DNA of 64,000 bases, taken from positions 617,941 to 681,940 of the forward strand of contig NZ_CP039381.1 in the NCBI RefSeq assembly GCF_005601135.1, given 5' to 3'. This document shows, piece by piece, positions 52,083 to 61,129 of the stretch. The notes beneath the pieces are model-generated. The model saw only the letters and a list, made by a program, of their open reading frames with translations. It was not told the origin of the DNA and searched no databases. Each line of letters starts with the position of its first letter. Position 1 is the first letter of the stretch. The position numbers and the translations under genes are program-made. This DNA comes from Ruminococcus bovis (GTDB lineage: Bacteria; Bacillota; Clostridia; Oscillospirales; Acutalibacteraceae).

Positions 52083-53129
52083 TTAATTAAAAACAAACTT
52101 AGTTGTCTGCTTATACTTTTCATTTGCTTTAATAACAGTTGTAGGGAAAATATCCTGATTTACTGCATCAGGGAAACCCTGAGTTTCAAAGCAAATACCT
52201 GAGTTTTCTTTATATGCCTTGCTATGTTTACTTTCTGTCAGAGGTACATCAACATAGTTTGCTGAATAAATATGAACACCTTTCTGGGTTGTGTAGCACT
52301 TTAGGTTAATACCTGTTTTCTCACCGATTAATGATGATGCAAGTACAAGGTCATCACCGTTATGATTTAGTACAAACATATGGTCAATACCTTTTTCAAG
52401 GCTAATTTGTATATCACTGCTGTTTAGTGCAGTTTCAACTTCTTTAAATTCGCTAAAGTCAAATGGACTACCCTTAGTAGGAGTAATCTCACCTGTTGGA
52501 ATTAGGTTTTTGTTAATAGGAATATAGCTTTTTGAGTTTACTTTTAGTAGGTGGTTTATAACACTACCACTTGTGTCACCGTTAAGGTTAAAGTAAGAAT
52601 GGTTTGTCATATTACAAACAGTATCTTTGTCAGAAACTGCACCATACTCTATTGTTAAGGTACTGTCATTGTCAAAGGTATACTTTACTTTTACCTTTAG
52701 GTTACCGGGATAACCCTCTTCACCATCAGCACTTGTCATTGTAAATACAACACTGTCATTTTCAATTTTAGTGTTCCATAGCTTTCGGTTAAAACCAACA
52801 TTGCCACCATGAAGATGGTTGTTGCCGTTGTTAATAGGCAAAGTATATGCCTTGCCCTCTAAAGTAAATTTACCGTTAGCAATTCTGCCACAACATCTGC
52901 CGATTGTACCACCAAAGTAAGTACCGTTATTTTCGTAATCTGCAATATGCTTATAGCCTAGCACAACATCAGTTAAGTTGTCATCCTTATCCTTTATCAT
53001 TAAGGAAACAATAGTTGCACCATAGTCACATACTGTTACACTTTCACCTATATTATTAACAATAGTATATAGGTGAGTATTTTCACCTTTTGAAGTTGTT
53101 TCAAAATCTCTGATTTCTACCTTTGACAT
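52083..53129 (-). CDS. galM: Aldose 1-epimerase (galactose mutarotase)
   Basis: A 348-residue mutarotase that interconverts alpha- and beta-D-galactose, feeding GalK. The landmarks are GGTIGRCCGRIANGKF (sugar site), NNGNNHLHGGNVGFNRKLW (catalytic His), NMTNHSYFNLNG (second catalytic His) and a C-terminal GICFETQGFPDAVNQ with the catalytic Glu. ATG 53129 is preferred to GTG 53138 because of spacing to AGGTAGGTG. It is the last gene of the gal operon, 16 bases after galT. Confidence 0.95.
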   Translation of the reverse strand: MSKVEIRDFETTSKGENTHLYTIVNNIGESVTVCDYGATIVSLMIKDKDDNLTDVVLGYKHIADYENNGTYFGGTIGRCCGRIANGKFTLEGKAYTLPINNGNNHLHGGNVGFNRKLWNTKIENDSVVFTMTSADGEEGYPGNLKVKVKYTFDNDSTLTIEYGAVSDKDTVCNMTNHSYFNLNGDTSGSVINHLLKVNSKSYIPINKNLIPTGEITPTKGSPFDFSEFKEVETALNSSDIQISLEKGIDHMFVLNHNGDDLVLASSLIGEKTGINLKCYTTQKGVHIYSANYVDVPLTESKHSKAYKENSGICFETQGFPDAVNQDIFPTTVIKANEKYKQTTKFVFN

Positions 53130-53145
53130 TATTTTCACCTACCTA

Positions 53146-54657
53146 TTACAATGTTTCAATAAACTTCTTAAATGCTTTTTTGCCACTTTCGTTTCTCTTA
53201 AATACACCTGCATCTTTAAGTACATTTAAGAATACTTCACCGATTTCTTTGTGGAGAATTTCATCAATATTTTCTTCATTGATGGAACTGTACTTCTGTG
53301 TAAATTCATTTACCCATTCGGTATGTTTACTGATTTCTTCAATACCGGAAATATCCTTACCGGTTAAAATTGCATCCTTTAGCATAGCCATTTCATTCTT
53401 TAATCTTGATGGCAAAACTGCAAGTCCCATAACTTCAATAAGACCGATATTCTCTTTCTTAATATGGTGTAAATTTTTGTGTGGATGGAATACTCCTAAT
53501 GGGTGTTCCTCAGTTGTAATATTATTTCTCAGTACAAGGTCAATTACATACTTACCATTCTTTGTGAAAACAATAGGTGTAATTGTTGAGTGTCTTTCCC
53601 CATCAGTTTCAGCAAAGATGAAACTATCTTCATCAGTATAGTTTCTCCATTTTTCTAGGATATGCTCTGAAAGTTTAATAAGACTGTCAGTATCTTCACC
53701 TGTAAGTCTGATAACTGACATAGGCCATTTTACAATTCCACATTCCACATTTTCATAACCTGATACGGAAAACTTTTCTTCTACATCAGCTTTATTAAGT
53801 GCAAAGTTATATCTGCCACCTTGGAAATGTTCATGAGTTAGAATTGAACCACCAACAATAGGCAAATCGGCATTTGAACCGATAATGTAATGTGGGAACA
53901 TCTTGATAAAGTCAAATAGCTTTCTAAATGTTGATGAGTCAATAACCATAGGTGTATGTTCACCGTTAAAAACAATACAATGTTCATTGTAATATACATA
54001 TGGTGAATACTGCATATACCACTGACTGTTGTCCAGTGTTATAGGAATAATTCTGTGGTTACTTCTTGCCGGATGGTTAATTCTACCGGCATAACCTTCA
54101 TTTTCTTTACATAGTAAGCACTTTGGATAGCTTGATTGCTTTTGTAGTTTTGCCTGAGCAATAGCCTTAGGGTCTTTCTCAGGCTTAGAAAGATTAATAG
54201 TAATATCAATGTCACCATACTCTGTGGAGGTTTTCCACTTTAAATCTTTCTTTACTCTATATCTTCTGATATAGTCGGTATCTCTGCTAAACTTATAATA
54301 ATAATCAGTAGCCTTTACAGGAGAAACATTGTAGTTACTCCAAAATTCCTTAATAACTTCTGATGGTCTTTTTACCATTGTACTCATAATTCTAACATCA
54401 AATAAGTCACGATATGTAACTGTATTCTCAGGAATTAGTTTTCTTTCGTAAGCATAGTCAAGTAGTCCACTTAAAATTTCTTCAAGGTTACTTTCAGAGT
54501 CATCAGTAAGTTCTGCACTACTGTCATCAGGTTCATCTGTTTTGTATAAATCAAGTAACTGATTGATAGTATAGATAGTATCTTCTTTTTCTATAAGACC
54601 TGTGTTTAGTCCATAAGAAACTAATCGTAAAATCAAACTATATAAACTTGCTTTCAT
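53146..54657 (-). CDS. galT: UDP-glucose--hexose-1-phosphate uridylyltransferase (GalT2 type)
   Basis: A 503-residue uridylyltransferase that exchanges UDP between glucose and galactose-1-phosphate. It is the Firmicutes long form (GalT class 2), not the 350-residue HIT-type enzyme of Escherichia coli. Key parts are NHPARSNHRIIPITL, the central GGSILTHEHFQGGRYNF with the active-site histidines, and LGVFHPHKNLHHIKKENIGLIE. It lies between galE and galM and shares their transcript. Confidence 0.95.
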   Translation of the reverse strand: MKASLYSLILRLVSYGLNTGLIEKEDTIYTINQLLDLYKTDEPDDSSAELTDDSESNLEEILSGLLDYAYERKLIPENTVTYRDLFDVRIMSTMVKRPSEVIKEFWSNYNVSPVKATDYYYKFSRDTDYIRRYRVKKDLKWKTSTEYGDIDITINLSKPEKDPKAIAQAKLQKQSSYPKCLLCKENEGYAGRINHPARSNHRIIPITLDNSQWYMQYSPYVYYNEHCIVFNGEHTPMVIDSSTFRKLFDFIKMFPHYIIGSNADLPIVGGSILTHEHFQGGRYNFALNKADVEEKFSVSGYENVECGIVKWPMSVIRLTGEDTDSLIKLSEHILEKWRNYTDEDSFIFAETDGERHSTITPIVFTKNGKYVIDLVLRNNITTEEHPLGVFHPHKNLHHIKKENIGLIEVMGLAVLPSRLKNEMAMLKDAILTGKDISGIEEISKHTEWVNEFTQKYSSINEENIDEILHKEIGEVFLNVLKDAGVFKRNESGKKAFKKFIETL

Positions 54658-54667
54658 TGTTAAGACC

Positions 54668-55660
54668 TCACTTACTGTATCCGTTAGGATGGGTAGAATG
54701 CCACTTCCAAGCTGTACTGATAATTGTATCTAAGCTGTCATATTCAGGACACCAACCAAGAACTTTCTTTGCCTTATCACTTGAAGCAATAAGTACTGCA
54801 GGGTCACCGGCTCTTCTGCCTTCTTCAACAACCTTAATATCCTTGCCTGTAACTTCCTTTGCTTTTTCAATAACTTCTTTTACTGTAAAGCCTACACCGT
54901 TACCTAGGTTGAAAATATCACTTTTGCCACCATTAACAAGGTACTGTACTGCAAGGATATGAGCCTGTGCTAAGTCTGTAACATGGATATAATCCCTTAC
55001 ACAAGTGCCATCTTTAGTGTTGTAATCTGTACCAAAAATGCTGATGTGGTCACGCTTACCGGTAGCAGTTTGTAGGATAATTGGGATTAGATGAGTTTCA
55101 GGAGAATGAGCCTCACCGATTTCACCACTAATATGAGCACCACAAGCATTGAAGTATCTTAGTGATACATAATGGAGGTTGTGAGCCTTTTCTACCCAAT
55201 AGAACATTCTTTCCATTGACTTCTTTGTTTCACCGTAACAGTTAGTTGGATTAGTAGGGTCGGTTTCTAGGATAGGTGTTCTTTCAGGTTCGCCATAAGT
55301 TGCAGCAGTTGAAGAAAATACAACCTTGTCAATGTTGTGAGCAACTAAAGATTGTAACAACACTTTAGTACCGTTAAGGTTATTGTCATAGTACTTAAGT
55401 GGGTTTGTCATACTTTCACCAACTAAAGAATTAGCTGCAAAGTGAATTACTGCATCAATGTCCTTTTCATTGTCAAGAACATTGTCAATATCTTCTCTGT
55501 TTCTAAGGTCACCCTTATAAAATTTGGCATCAGGATGAACTGCCTCTATGTGACCTGTTTCCAAATTGTCAAATACAACTACACTGTGACCTTGTTCAAT
55601 AAGTCTATATACTGTATGTGAGCCAATATAACCAGCTCCACCTAAAACCAAAATTTTCAT
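54668..55660 (-). CDS. galE: UDP-glucose 4-epimerase
   Basis: A 330-residue short-chain dehydrogenase-fold epimerase interconverting UDP-glucose and UDP-galactose. The NAD site is VLGGAGYIGSHTVYRLIEQGH, quoted by its key glycines GGAGYIGS at residues 7-14. The catalytic YxxxK is YGETK, with Ser in FSSTAATYGEPE. The C-terminal GDPAVLIASSDKA contacts the sugar nucleotide. GGAGGAAAC precedes the ATG. It is third in the gal operon. Confidence 0.95.
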   Translation of the reverse strand: MKILVLGGAGYIGSHTVYRLIEQGHSVVVFDNLETGHIEAVHPDAKFYKGDLRNREDIDNVLDNEKDIDAVIHFAANSLVGESMTNPLKYYDNNLNGTKVLLQSLVAHNIDKVVFSSTAATYGEPERTPILETDPTNPTNCYGETKKSMERMFYWVEKAHNLHYVSLRYFNACGAHISGEIGEAHSPETHLIPIILQTATGKRDHISIFGTDYNTKDGTCVRDYIHVTDLAQAHILAVQYLVNGGKSDIFNLGNGVGFTVKEVIEKAKEVTGKDIKVVEEGRRAGDPAVLIASSDKAKKVLGWCPEYDSLDTIISTAWKWHSTHPNGYSK

Positions 55661-55671
55661 AAGTTTCCTCC

Positions 55672-56952
55672 TTAAATTACTCTGATACCACCGTATTTTC
55701 TAATCTTTAGAATATGACAAGAATTTTCTCCAAACACATTGTCAATAAATGACTTGTAGCTATCTACAAAGTCATTGTGTACAAATGCCTGAATTGTACC
55801 GGCAAAACCACCACCATGAACTCTGCATACACCATATGTTCTTAGTAGGCTTTCGCTTAGTGCAAGGGCAATTGACATATTCTGATGTTGTACATCTCTA
55901 TTTGTATAAACATTTTGTAGATACTTAAATGATGAGTTACCTGACTTTTTGATTGCATCTAGGAATTCATCAAACTTACCCTTTTCAAGAGCATCAACTG
56001 CGTTTTGAACATTCTTTTCTTCTGTAAAGAAGTGGAATGCTCTAAGAGCAGGTCTGTCACCTACTGCCTCTCTAATTTTAGCAAGGTGAAGATAAAATTC
56101 GTTTGAGTCACATTCTCTAAGAACTTCCTTGCCCATATAGTTTGCAACTTTCTTCATTTCAGAAGGAATCATTGCATAGTCATCAGTAAGGTCAACATGG
56201 TCACCCTTGGTATCTACAATACATAGGCTGTAATTATACTGTTCAAAATCTGTAGTGATTTTCTTTACAATAGGCTTTTCAGGATTCTTAAAGTCAATGT
56301 TGATAATACCACCAACTGAACAAGCCATCTGGTCCATAAGGCCACAAGGTTTCTTGAAATATACATTTTCTGCAAATTGAGAAATCTGTGCAATTTCTAC
56401 TGAGTCAATTTTCATATCATTATATAGACCTGAGATAATTGTACCGATAATTACTTCAAAAGCAGCAGAAGAAGAAAGTCCTGCACCAACAAGTACATCA
56501 CTTGTTGCATAAGCATTAAATCCACCGATTTTGTAGCCTTTATCCTTAAGACCTTTTAGCACACCTCTGATGAGGCTGACTGTTGTGCCAGCCTCATCAT
56601 CGTTAATTCTTAAGTCGTTAATATCAAGTGTAATCATATCGTAACCGTCAGATACAAGCTTGATAATGTTGTCATTATGCTTTGATGCAATAGCAATTGT
56701 ATCTAGGTTAATTGAAGTTGCAAGTACCTTACCGTGCTGATGGTCAGTGTGGTTACCACAAACTTCACTTCTACCCGGTGCACTAAAGATTTCTACATTG
56801 TCAGGGCAAAAGATTGTTTCGTACTGTTCAATAGCATTAATGTATCTTTTCTTCTGATAATCAAGTACATTTTCATCTACATAAACATCTTTAAGTACAT
56901 TATCATATTCACCGTTATATATTACCTTAATAGCTTCCTTAGTGTTAATCAT
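55672..56952 (-). CDS. galK: Galactokinase
   Basis: A 426-residue GHMP kinase that phosphorylates galactose at C1. The galactokinase signature is APGRSEVCGNHTDHQHG, a clostridial variant of GRVNLIGEHTDY. The ATP-binding loop is GAGLSSSAAFE. The C-terminal GHMP motif is CRVHGGGFAGTIQAF. Its first base overlaps the last base of the transporter gene. It is second in the gal operon. Confidence 0.95.
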   Translation of the reverse strand: MINTKEAIKVIYNGEYDNVLKDVYVDENVLDYQKKRYINAIEQYETIFCPDNVEIFSAPGRSEVCGNHTDHQHGKVLATSINLDTIAIASKHNDNIIKLVSDGYDMITLDINDLRINDDEAGTTVSLIRGVLKGLKDKGYKIGGFNAYATSDVLVGAGLSSSAAFEVIIGTIISGLYNDMKIDSVEIAQISQFAENVYFKKPCGLMDQMACSVGGIINIDFKNPEKPIVKKITTDFEQYNYSLCIVDTKGDHVDLTDDYAMIPSEMKKVANYMGKEVLRECDSNEFYLHLAKIREAVGDRPALRAFHFFTEEKNVQNAVDALEKGKFDEFLDAIKKSGNSSFKYLQNVYTNRDVQHQNMSIALALSESLLRTYGVCRVHGGGFAGTIQAFVHNDFVDSYKSFIDNVFGENSCHILKIRKYGGIRVI

Positions 56953-58427
56953 TACTTAGCACCTACCTTTAAAGTATCTTTAGCTGAAAAATGTGATGGT
57001 TCTGTAACACCGTTTTCGTTAATTTCTTCTGTCATATCAATTTTGCCTTCTCTTCTGGCTGTAATAGTATTGATAATTCTCTTTAGCATATTGTCATGTA
57101 ACTTATACTTTTTCTTGTATACTACATAAGCGATTAGCATACAAACTGCAGGAACAATGCACATTAAAGCACTGATTGATGCAACTGTTGCAAATGACTG
57201 TTCCTGACCCGGAACATACTTTGTACTACCTAGAGCAGCACCGATACCAAGAGCAGTTAAAGCTGCTGTAAACTTAACAATTAGTGTCTGTAGTGAGAAT
57301 ACAACACCTTCGTTTCTAACACCAAGTTTGTATTCACCATAGTCAACAACATCAGCAAGGAATACTGTTGCACAACCAAGTTCAAGACCTGTACCGAGCT
57401 TTACGATAACACCTGAGATTGAAGTTAGTACAACATTGTTTGGAGCAAAGATACCAACAAGTAGTAACATAATTAGACCAAAAGCAGGAAGTGTACAAGC
57501 AAGTAGGAATGATGTTTTTCTTGAAAGCATCTTAGCTACCTTAGGGAATACAATCAAACCAACAACTTCAGCAATAGATGCACTAATCATAAATGATGAC
57601 ATCATATCGGCATCACCACAAACATATTTGAAGTAGTATGTTGCAACACCCATAATGCACTGAATACCAATGTTGTATAGGAAAATTAGTGTAACAGCCC
57701 ATCTTAGCTGATCGTTCTTACCGATAATCTTAAAAATATCTTTGAACTTAACCTTCTGTTCAGGAACTGATTTGTCCTGACCCTTAGGTAGGTTAATAAC
57801 TGTAATACCGATTGTTAGGATAAATACTGCTGCAATAATTAAAGCAAAACGATGATAACCTGCTTGGTTAGTTGTGCCACCACTAAGTGCTTCAATAATC
57901 TTTACACCAAAACCGGCAATAATTAGTGACTGACCGATACTTGCGAAAATTCTAGGTAAAACTGAAACCTTTTCTCTTTCTTCAGGGTTAGTAGTTAGGT
58001 TAGGAATAATTGACCAATAAGGAATATCCATAATTGTGTAAGTCATACCCCACATAATATATGCTGCAGTAGCAAATACACAAAGGCCAACACCACTTAG
58101 GTGGAAATCTGTAAACAATACTACAAATATTACTGAGTTAACAAGTGTACCGATTACAAGCCAAGGAATGAACTTACCCCATCTTGACCTTGTATTGTCA
58201 ACAATCATACCCATAAATAAATCGTTAAATGCGTCCCATAGTTTTGCAACAAAGAACATTGCACCGATAAATACAGGATTTACTTTGATAATATCTGTAA
58301 AGTAAATCATTGAGAATGTGGCAATCATACCGTAAATCATATCTTTACCTAAAGCACCAAATGCAAAGGTATATTTGATTCTTGCAGGAATCTTGCCGTC
58401 AAGTCTGCGTTCAGAACTGCGTTTCAT
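56952..58427 (-). CDS. GPH-family (MelB/LacS-like) galactoside:cation symporter
   Basis: A 491-residue transporter of the glycoside-pentoside-hexuronide family with about 12 membrane segments. Family marks are KDMIYGMIATFSMIYFTD at the N-terminus, WDAFNDLFMGMIVDNTRSRWGKF (the MelB-type loop) and YTIMDIPYWSIIPNLTTNPEERE. It lacks the PTS IIA-like C-terminal domain of LacS. As first gene of the gal operon it presumably takes up galactose or a galactoside with Na+ or H+. GGAGG precedes the ATG, and the promoter lies at 58533-58561. Confidence 0.9.
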   Translation of the reverse strand: MKRSSERRLDGKIPARIKYTFAFGALGKDMIYGMIATFSMIYFTDIIKVNPVFIGAMFFVAKLWDAFNDLFMGMIVDNTRSRWGKFIPWLVIGTLVNSVIFVVLFTDFHLSGVGLCVFATAAYIMWGMTYTIMDIPYWSIIPNLTTNPEEREKVSVLPRIFASIGQSLIIAGFGVKIIEALSGGTTNQAGYHRFALIIAAVFILTIGITVINLPKGQDKSVPEQKVKFKDIFKIIGKNDQLRWAVTLIFLYNIGIQCIMGVATYYFKYVCGDADMMSSFMISASIAEVVGLIVFPKVAKMLSRKTSFLLACTLPAFGLIMLLLVGIFAPNNVVLTSISGVIVKLGTGLELGCATVFLADVVDYGEYKLGVRNEGVVFSLQTLIVKFTAALTALGIGAALGSTKYVPGQEQSFATVASISALMCIVPAVCMLIAYVVYKKKYKLHDNMLKRIINTITARREGKIDMTEEINENGVTEPSHFSAKDTLKVGAK

Positions 58428-58532
58428 AAAAAATCCTCCTTAAATATAAAAAATGAAACTAACCGTACAAAATGCATAAAAGAAATTAATATTATTAATT
58501 ATTAATATGCTTTTTGCTTATCTGTTAACTAA

Positions 58533-58561
58533 ATTATATGTTTTGTTTCATAAAAAGTCAA
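58533..58561 (-). promoter_or_regulatory. Promoter of the gal operon
   Basis: Minus-strand TTGACT (58556-58561), 17-bp spacer, TATAAT (58533-58538). A TTTAGTAAA operator half-site (58566-58574) abuts the -35 box. Confidence 0.85.
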
Positions 58562-58565
58562 TATA

Positions 58566-58638
58566 TTTAGTAAACAAAATTAAAGTTTATCTATTTTTCA
58601 CTAAACAACCCTTGCGTATTTAGTAAATATTCACTATA
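58566..58638. promoter_or_regulatory. Predicted GalR operator sites between galR and the gal operon
   Basis: Three copies of TTTAGTRAA: 58566-58574 (plus), 58597-58605 (minus) and 58619-58627 (plus). The last pairs with TTCACTATA to make an imperfect 20-bp dyad (58619-58638) that covers the galR promoter spacer and -10 box. Confidence 0.65.
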
Positions 58639-58640
58639 AT
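58612..58640 (+). promoter_or_regulatory. Promoter of the galR-like gene
   Basis: TTGCGT (58612-58617), 17-bp spacer, TATAAT (58635-58640). The operator half-site at 58619-58627 lies in the spacer, which suggests autoregulation. Confidence 0.8.
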
Positions 58641-58659
58641 AAGGGTAGAGGTGATGTAT

Positions 58660-59670
58660 TTGGCTACTATTAGAGATGTAGCAAAGAAAGCTAATGTTTC
58701 TGTTGCTACTGTTTCAAGGGTACTAAACAATGACACAACACTTAGTACTTCTATTGAAACCAGACAAAAAGTCTTTGCAGCAGCAAAAGAACTGAATTAT
58801 GTTAAGAAAAAGCGAACAGTATCAGCTCCTACCTGTGTTATTGGCATTTTGCAATGGTTCTCATCTAAGCAAGAAATCGAGGACAACTACTACTTCTTAA
58901 TGCGTCAGGGTATTGAGGACTACTGTTCTAAGAATAATATAAATATTGTAAGAACTTTCAAAACAGATATTAACTATATGGAAGCACTTAATGATGTTGA
59001 CGGTATAATTTGTTTAGGAAAGTTTAGTAAACAAGAGGTAGAAAATTTACGAAACTTAAACAGTAATATTGTTTTTCTGGATATGATTGTTGAGAATATT
59101 GAAATTACTTCTATCTCCCTAGACTTTAGACAAGCAGTTAACGATGCAGTTAACTATCTATATAACCTAGGTCACAAGGATATTGGTTTCTTAGGTGGTA
59201 TTGAGGAGCTTGAGGATGGTACTGTTTATCCCGATAAGCGTTTATCAGCATTTGAAAATGCTTGTGACAGTAAAGGCATCAACTACAAAAATTATATTTT
59301 ACAAGACAAGTTCACTACTGCATCCGGTTACGGTATGATGAAAGAACTTATTGAAAGTGAAAAAGTACCATCAGCAATTTTTGCAGCAAGTGACCCTATA
59401 GCTATTGGTGCTATGAGAGCATTACAAGAGAATGGCTACAAAATTCCGGAAGATGTTTCTATTATCGGTTTTGATAATACTGAACTTTCAGGATACACCA
59501 ACCCACCACTAACCACAATGAGTGCACCGGTTTATGCAATGGGTATTTATGGTATACAGGTTATCAACACTATGTTACATTCTAAGAACAACAAGCTACT
59601 TTCTCCTATGAAAATATATATGCCTTGTCCTATTAAAATCAGAAATTCATGTGGAAAGCCACAACAGTAA
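58660..59670 (+). CDS. LacI/GalR family transcriptional regulator
   Basis: A 336-residue LacI-family regulator. The headpiece is ATIRDVAKKANVSVATVSRVLNN, with hinge helix following. The periplasmic-binding-like ligand domain contains IGFLGGIEELEDG, AIFAASDPIAIGAM and VSIIGFDNTELSGYTNPPLTTM (landmarks). TTG 58660 is preferred: AGAGGTGAT gives proper spacing, and LacI proteins begin (M)ATIRDVAK; GTG 58651 and ATG 58654 lie within the ribosome site. It is divergent from the gal operon and is most likely its galactose-responsive repressor. Confidence 0.9.
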   Translation: MATIRDVAKKANVSVATVSRVLNNDTTLSTSIETRQKVFAAAKELNYVKKKRTVSAPTCVIGILQWFSSKQEIEDNYYFLMRQGIEDYCSKNNINIVRTFKTDINYMEALNDVDGIICLGKFSKQEVENLRNLNSNIVFLDMIVENIEITSISLDFRQAVNDAVNYLYNLGHKDIGFLGGIEELEDGTVYPDKRLSAFENACDSKGINYKNYILQDKFTTASGYGMMKELIESEKVPSAIFAASDPIAIGAMRALQENGYKIPEDVSIIGFDNTELSGYTNPPLTTMSAPVYAMGIYGIQVINTMLHSKNNKLLSPMKIYMPCPIKIRNSCGKPQQ

Positions 59671-59681
59671 AAGTATAAGGA

Positions 59682-59712
59682 AACACCCACCAAAAATTGG
59701 TGGGTGTTTTTC
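59682..59712 (+). terminator. Terminator of the galR-like gene
   Basis: Perfect 12-bp stem AACACCCACCAA / TTGGTGGGTGTT with loop AAA, followed by TTTCT. Confidence 0.9.
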
Positions 59713-59745
59713 TGTTAAATGCTATATTAAATTTACAAATAATAA

Positions 59746-60972
59746 TTACTTAATAACCTGATAATTAAGTTTACATTTCTTAGCATACTTATGACCTACA
59801 GAATTCTTATAAACCTTTGCCTTAAAAGGATTTACCTTAACAGTAATAGAGTTACCATTCCAATCAATGTCACTATAAACACCAATTGCATCCTTGCCTA
59901 TTTCTTTAACTGACTTAGGAATTGTTAAAGCAGATAACTTAGTGTCATCATGTAGTGCATAATCATTAATGTAAAGCAGACCTTCAGGTAATGTAACCTT
60001 CTTTAAATTTTCACACAAATCAATTGCACGAGTACCAAGAATTCTTGTACCCTTCTTTACAGTAACTTGTTTTAAGTTTTGTTTTACACTTATTAGTGCA
60101 TTACCACAATATAAGTAACCGTTTTTCCAATTTGATTCTGTATCATTAAATTCTGTGTCGTTAAAAACTTGCTCACCAATGTAAATTAATCTTTGTGACA
60201 GAGTTACATTTTTCAATCTATAACAATGGGCAAACGCATTATCTTCAATTCTCTTAACTGAGTTTGTCATTTTGATAGTCTTTATAGAACTGCTTTCACT
60301 AAATGCATTTTCAGCAATCTTATAAACAGTCTTAGGAACACTATAAGCAGAATTTTTCTTACCAAGTGGATAAATAGCAAGAGTTTTCTTTGACTTTGTA
60401 AACAATATGCCATCAATTGAAGTGTAGGTTTTGTTGTTTTTATTAACATTAATTTTTGTTAATTTGCTACACTCTATAAATGGATTACCCTGAATTTTTC
60501 TAACCTTTTCAGGGATTGTGATTGATGTAAGACTTTCACACCATCTAAAAGCATCATTTTCAATAGTTCTTAGGTTATTAGATAATTTAACAGTTTTTAA
60601 TTTAACACATCCGGCAAAAAGACCACCTGGAATTACTGTGATGCCTTTTCCTAAAGTTACTTTCTTTAGGCGTTCACCTGTTTCAAGTTTACCAATATCA
60701 GTAACACCGTCTCTAACAATAATTTCTTCAGCATAGTTAGTTACAGACTCAGGTATTTCTGTAGTCATCTTACCCTTACCGTAAACAGTAAGAACCTTGT
60801 TATTGTATGACCATTTTACATCCTTACCACACTTACCACTTTTAGTAGAAGATGCTGATACCGATGTTTCATTAACTGCCATTGCACTTGTAGTTAGTGG
60901 CATAACTGTAAATGCACTGCAAGTGATTATCATTGCCATTGCTACTGCAAAACCTTTTCTAAAAATTTTCAT
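59746..60972 (-). CDS. Secreted BspA-type leucine-rich repeat protein
   Basis: A 408-residue exported protein. Signal peptide is about 1-31 (KIFRKGFAVAMAMIITCSAF...). Residues about 45-80 are the usual leader module (GKCGKDVKWSYNNKVLTVYGKG). From about 85 to 370 it consists of LRR_5/BspA repeats, such as RTIENDAFRWCESLTSITIPEKVRKI and KRIEDNAFAHCYRLKNVTLS. There is no sorting signal. Such repeats mediate binding to host or bacterial surfaces. ATG 60972 is chosen because AGAAAGGA lies nine bases upstream; the frame extends 13 codons further. Confidence 0.85.
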   Translation of the reverse strand: MKIFRKGFAVAMAMIITCSAFTVMPLTTSAMAVNETSVSASSTKSGKCGKDVKWSYNNKVLTVYGKGKMTTEIPESVTNYAEEIIVRDGVTDIGKLETGERLKKVTLGKGITVIPGGLFAGCVKLKTVKLSNNLRTIENDAFRWCESLTSITIPEKVRKIQGNPFIECSKLTKINVNKNNKTYTSIDGILFTKSKKTLAIYPLGKKNSAYSVPKTVYKIAENAFSESSSIKTIKMTNSVKRIEDNAFAHCYRLKNVTLSQRLIYIGEQVFNDTEFNDTESNWKNGYLYCGNALISVKQNLKQVTVKKGTRILGTRAIDLCENLKKVTLPEGLLYINDYALHDDTKLSALTIPKSVKEIGKDAIGVYSDIDWNGNSITVKVNPFKAKVYKNSVGHKYAKKCKLNYQVIK

Positions 60973-61092
60973 TTCATCAAATCCTTTCTTATGTAACTTT
61001 TTCCGACTCATCTTCGGTTTTACCTGTTACATATATAACACTTTTCAACTTTACAAAAGGTTACATAATTTTGAAAATTTTTATTTTTATTA

Positions 61093-61122
61093 TAAAAAAG
61101 CTACCCATAACTATGGGTAGCT
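61093..61122 (-). terminator. Terminator of the split gene at 61130-62294
   Basis: Perfect 11-bp stem AGCTACCCATA / TATGGGTAGCT with a 2-base loop, followed by TTTTTTAT on the minus strand. Almost identical to the hairpin at 62425-62447. Confidence 0.85.
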
Positions 61123-61129
61123 AAGTCAA

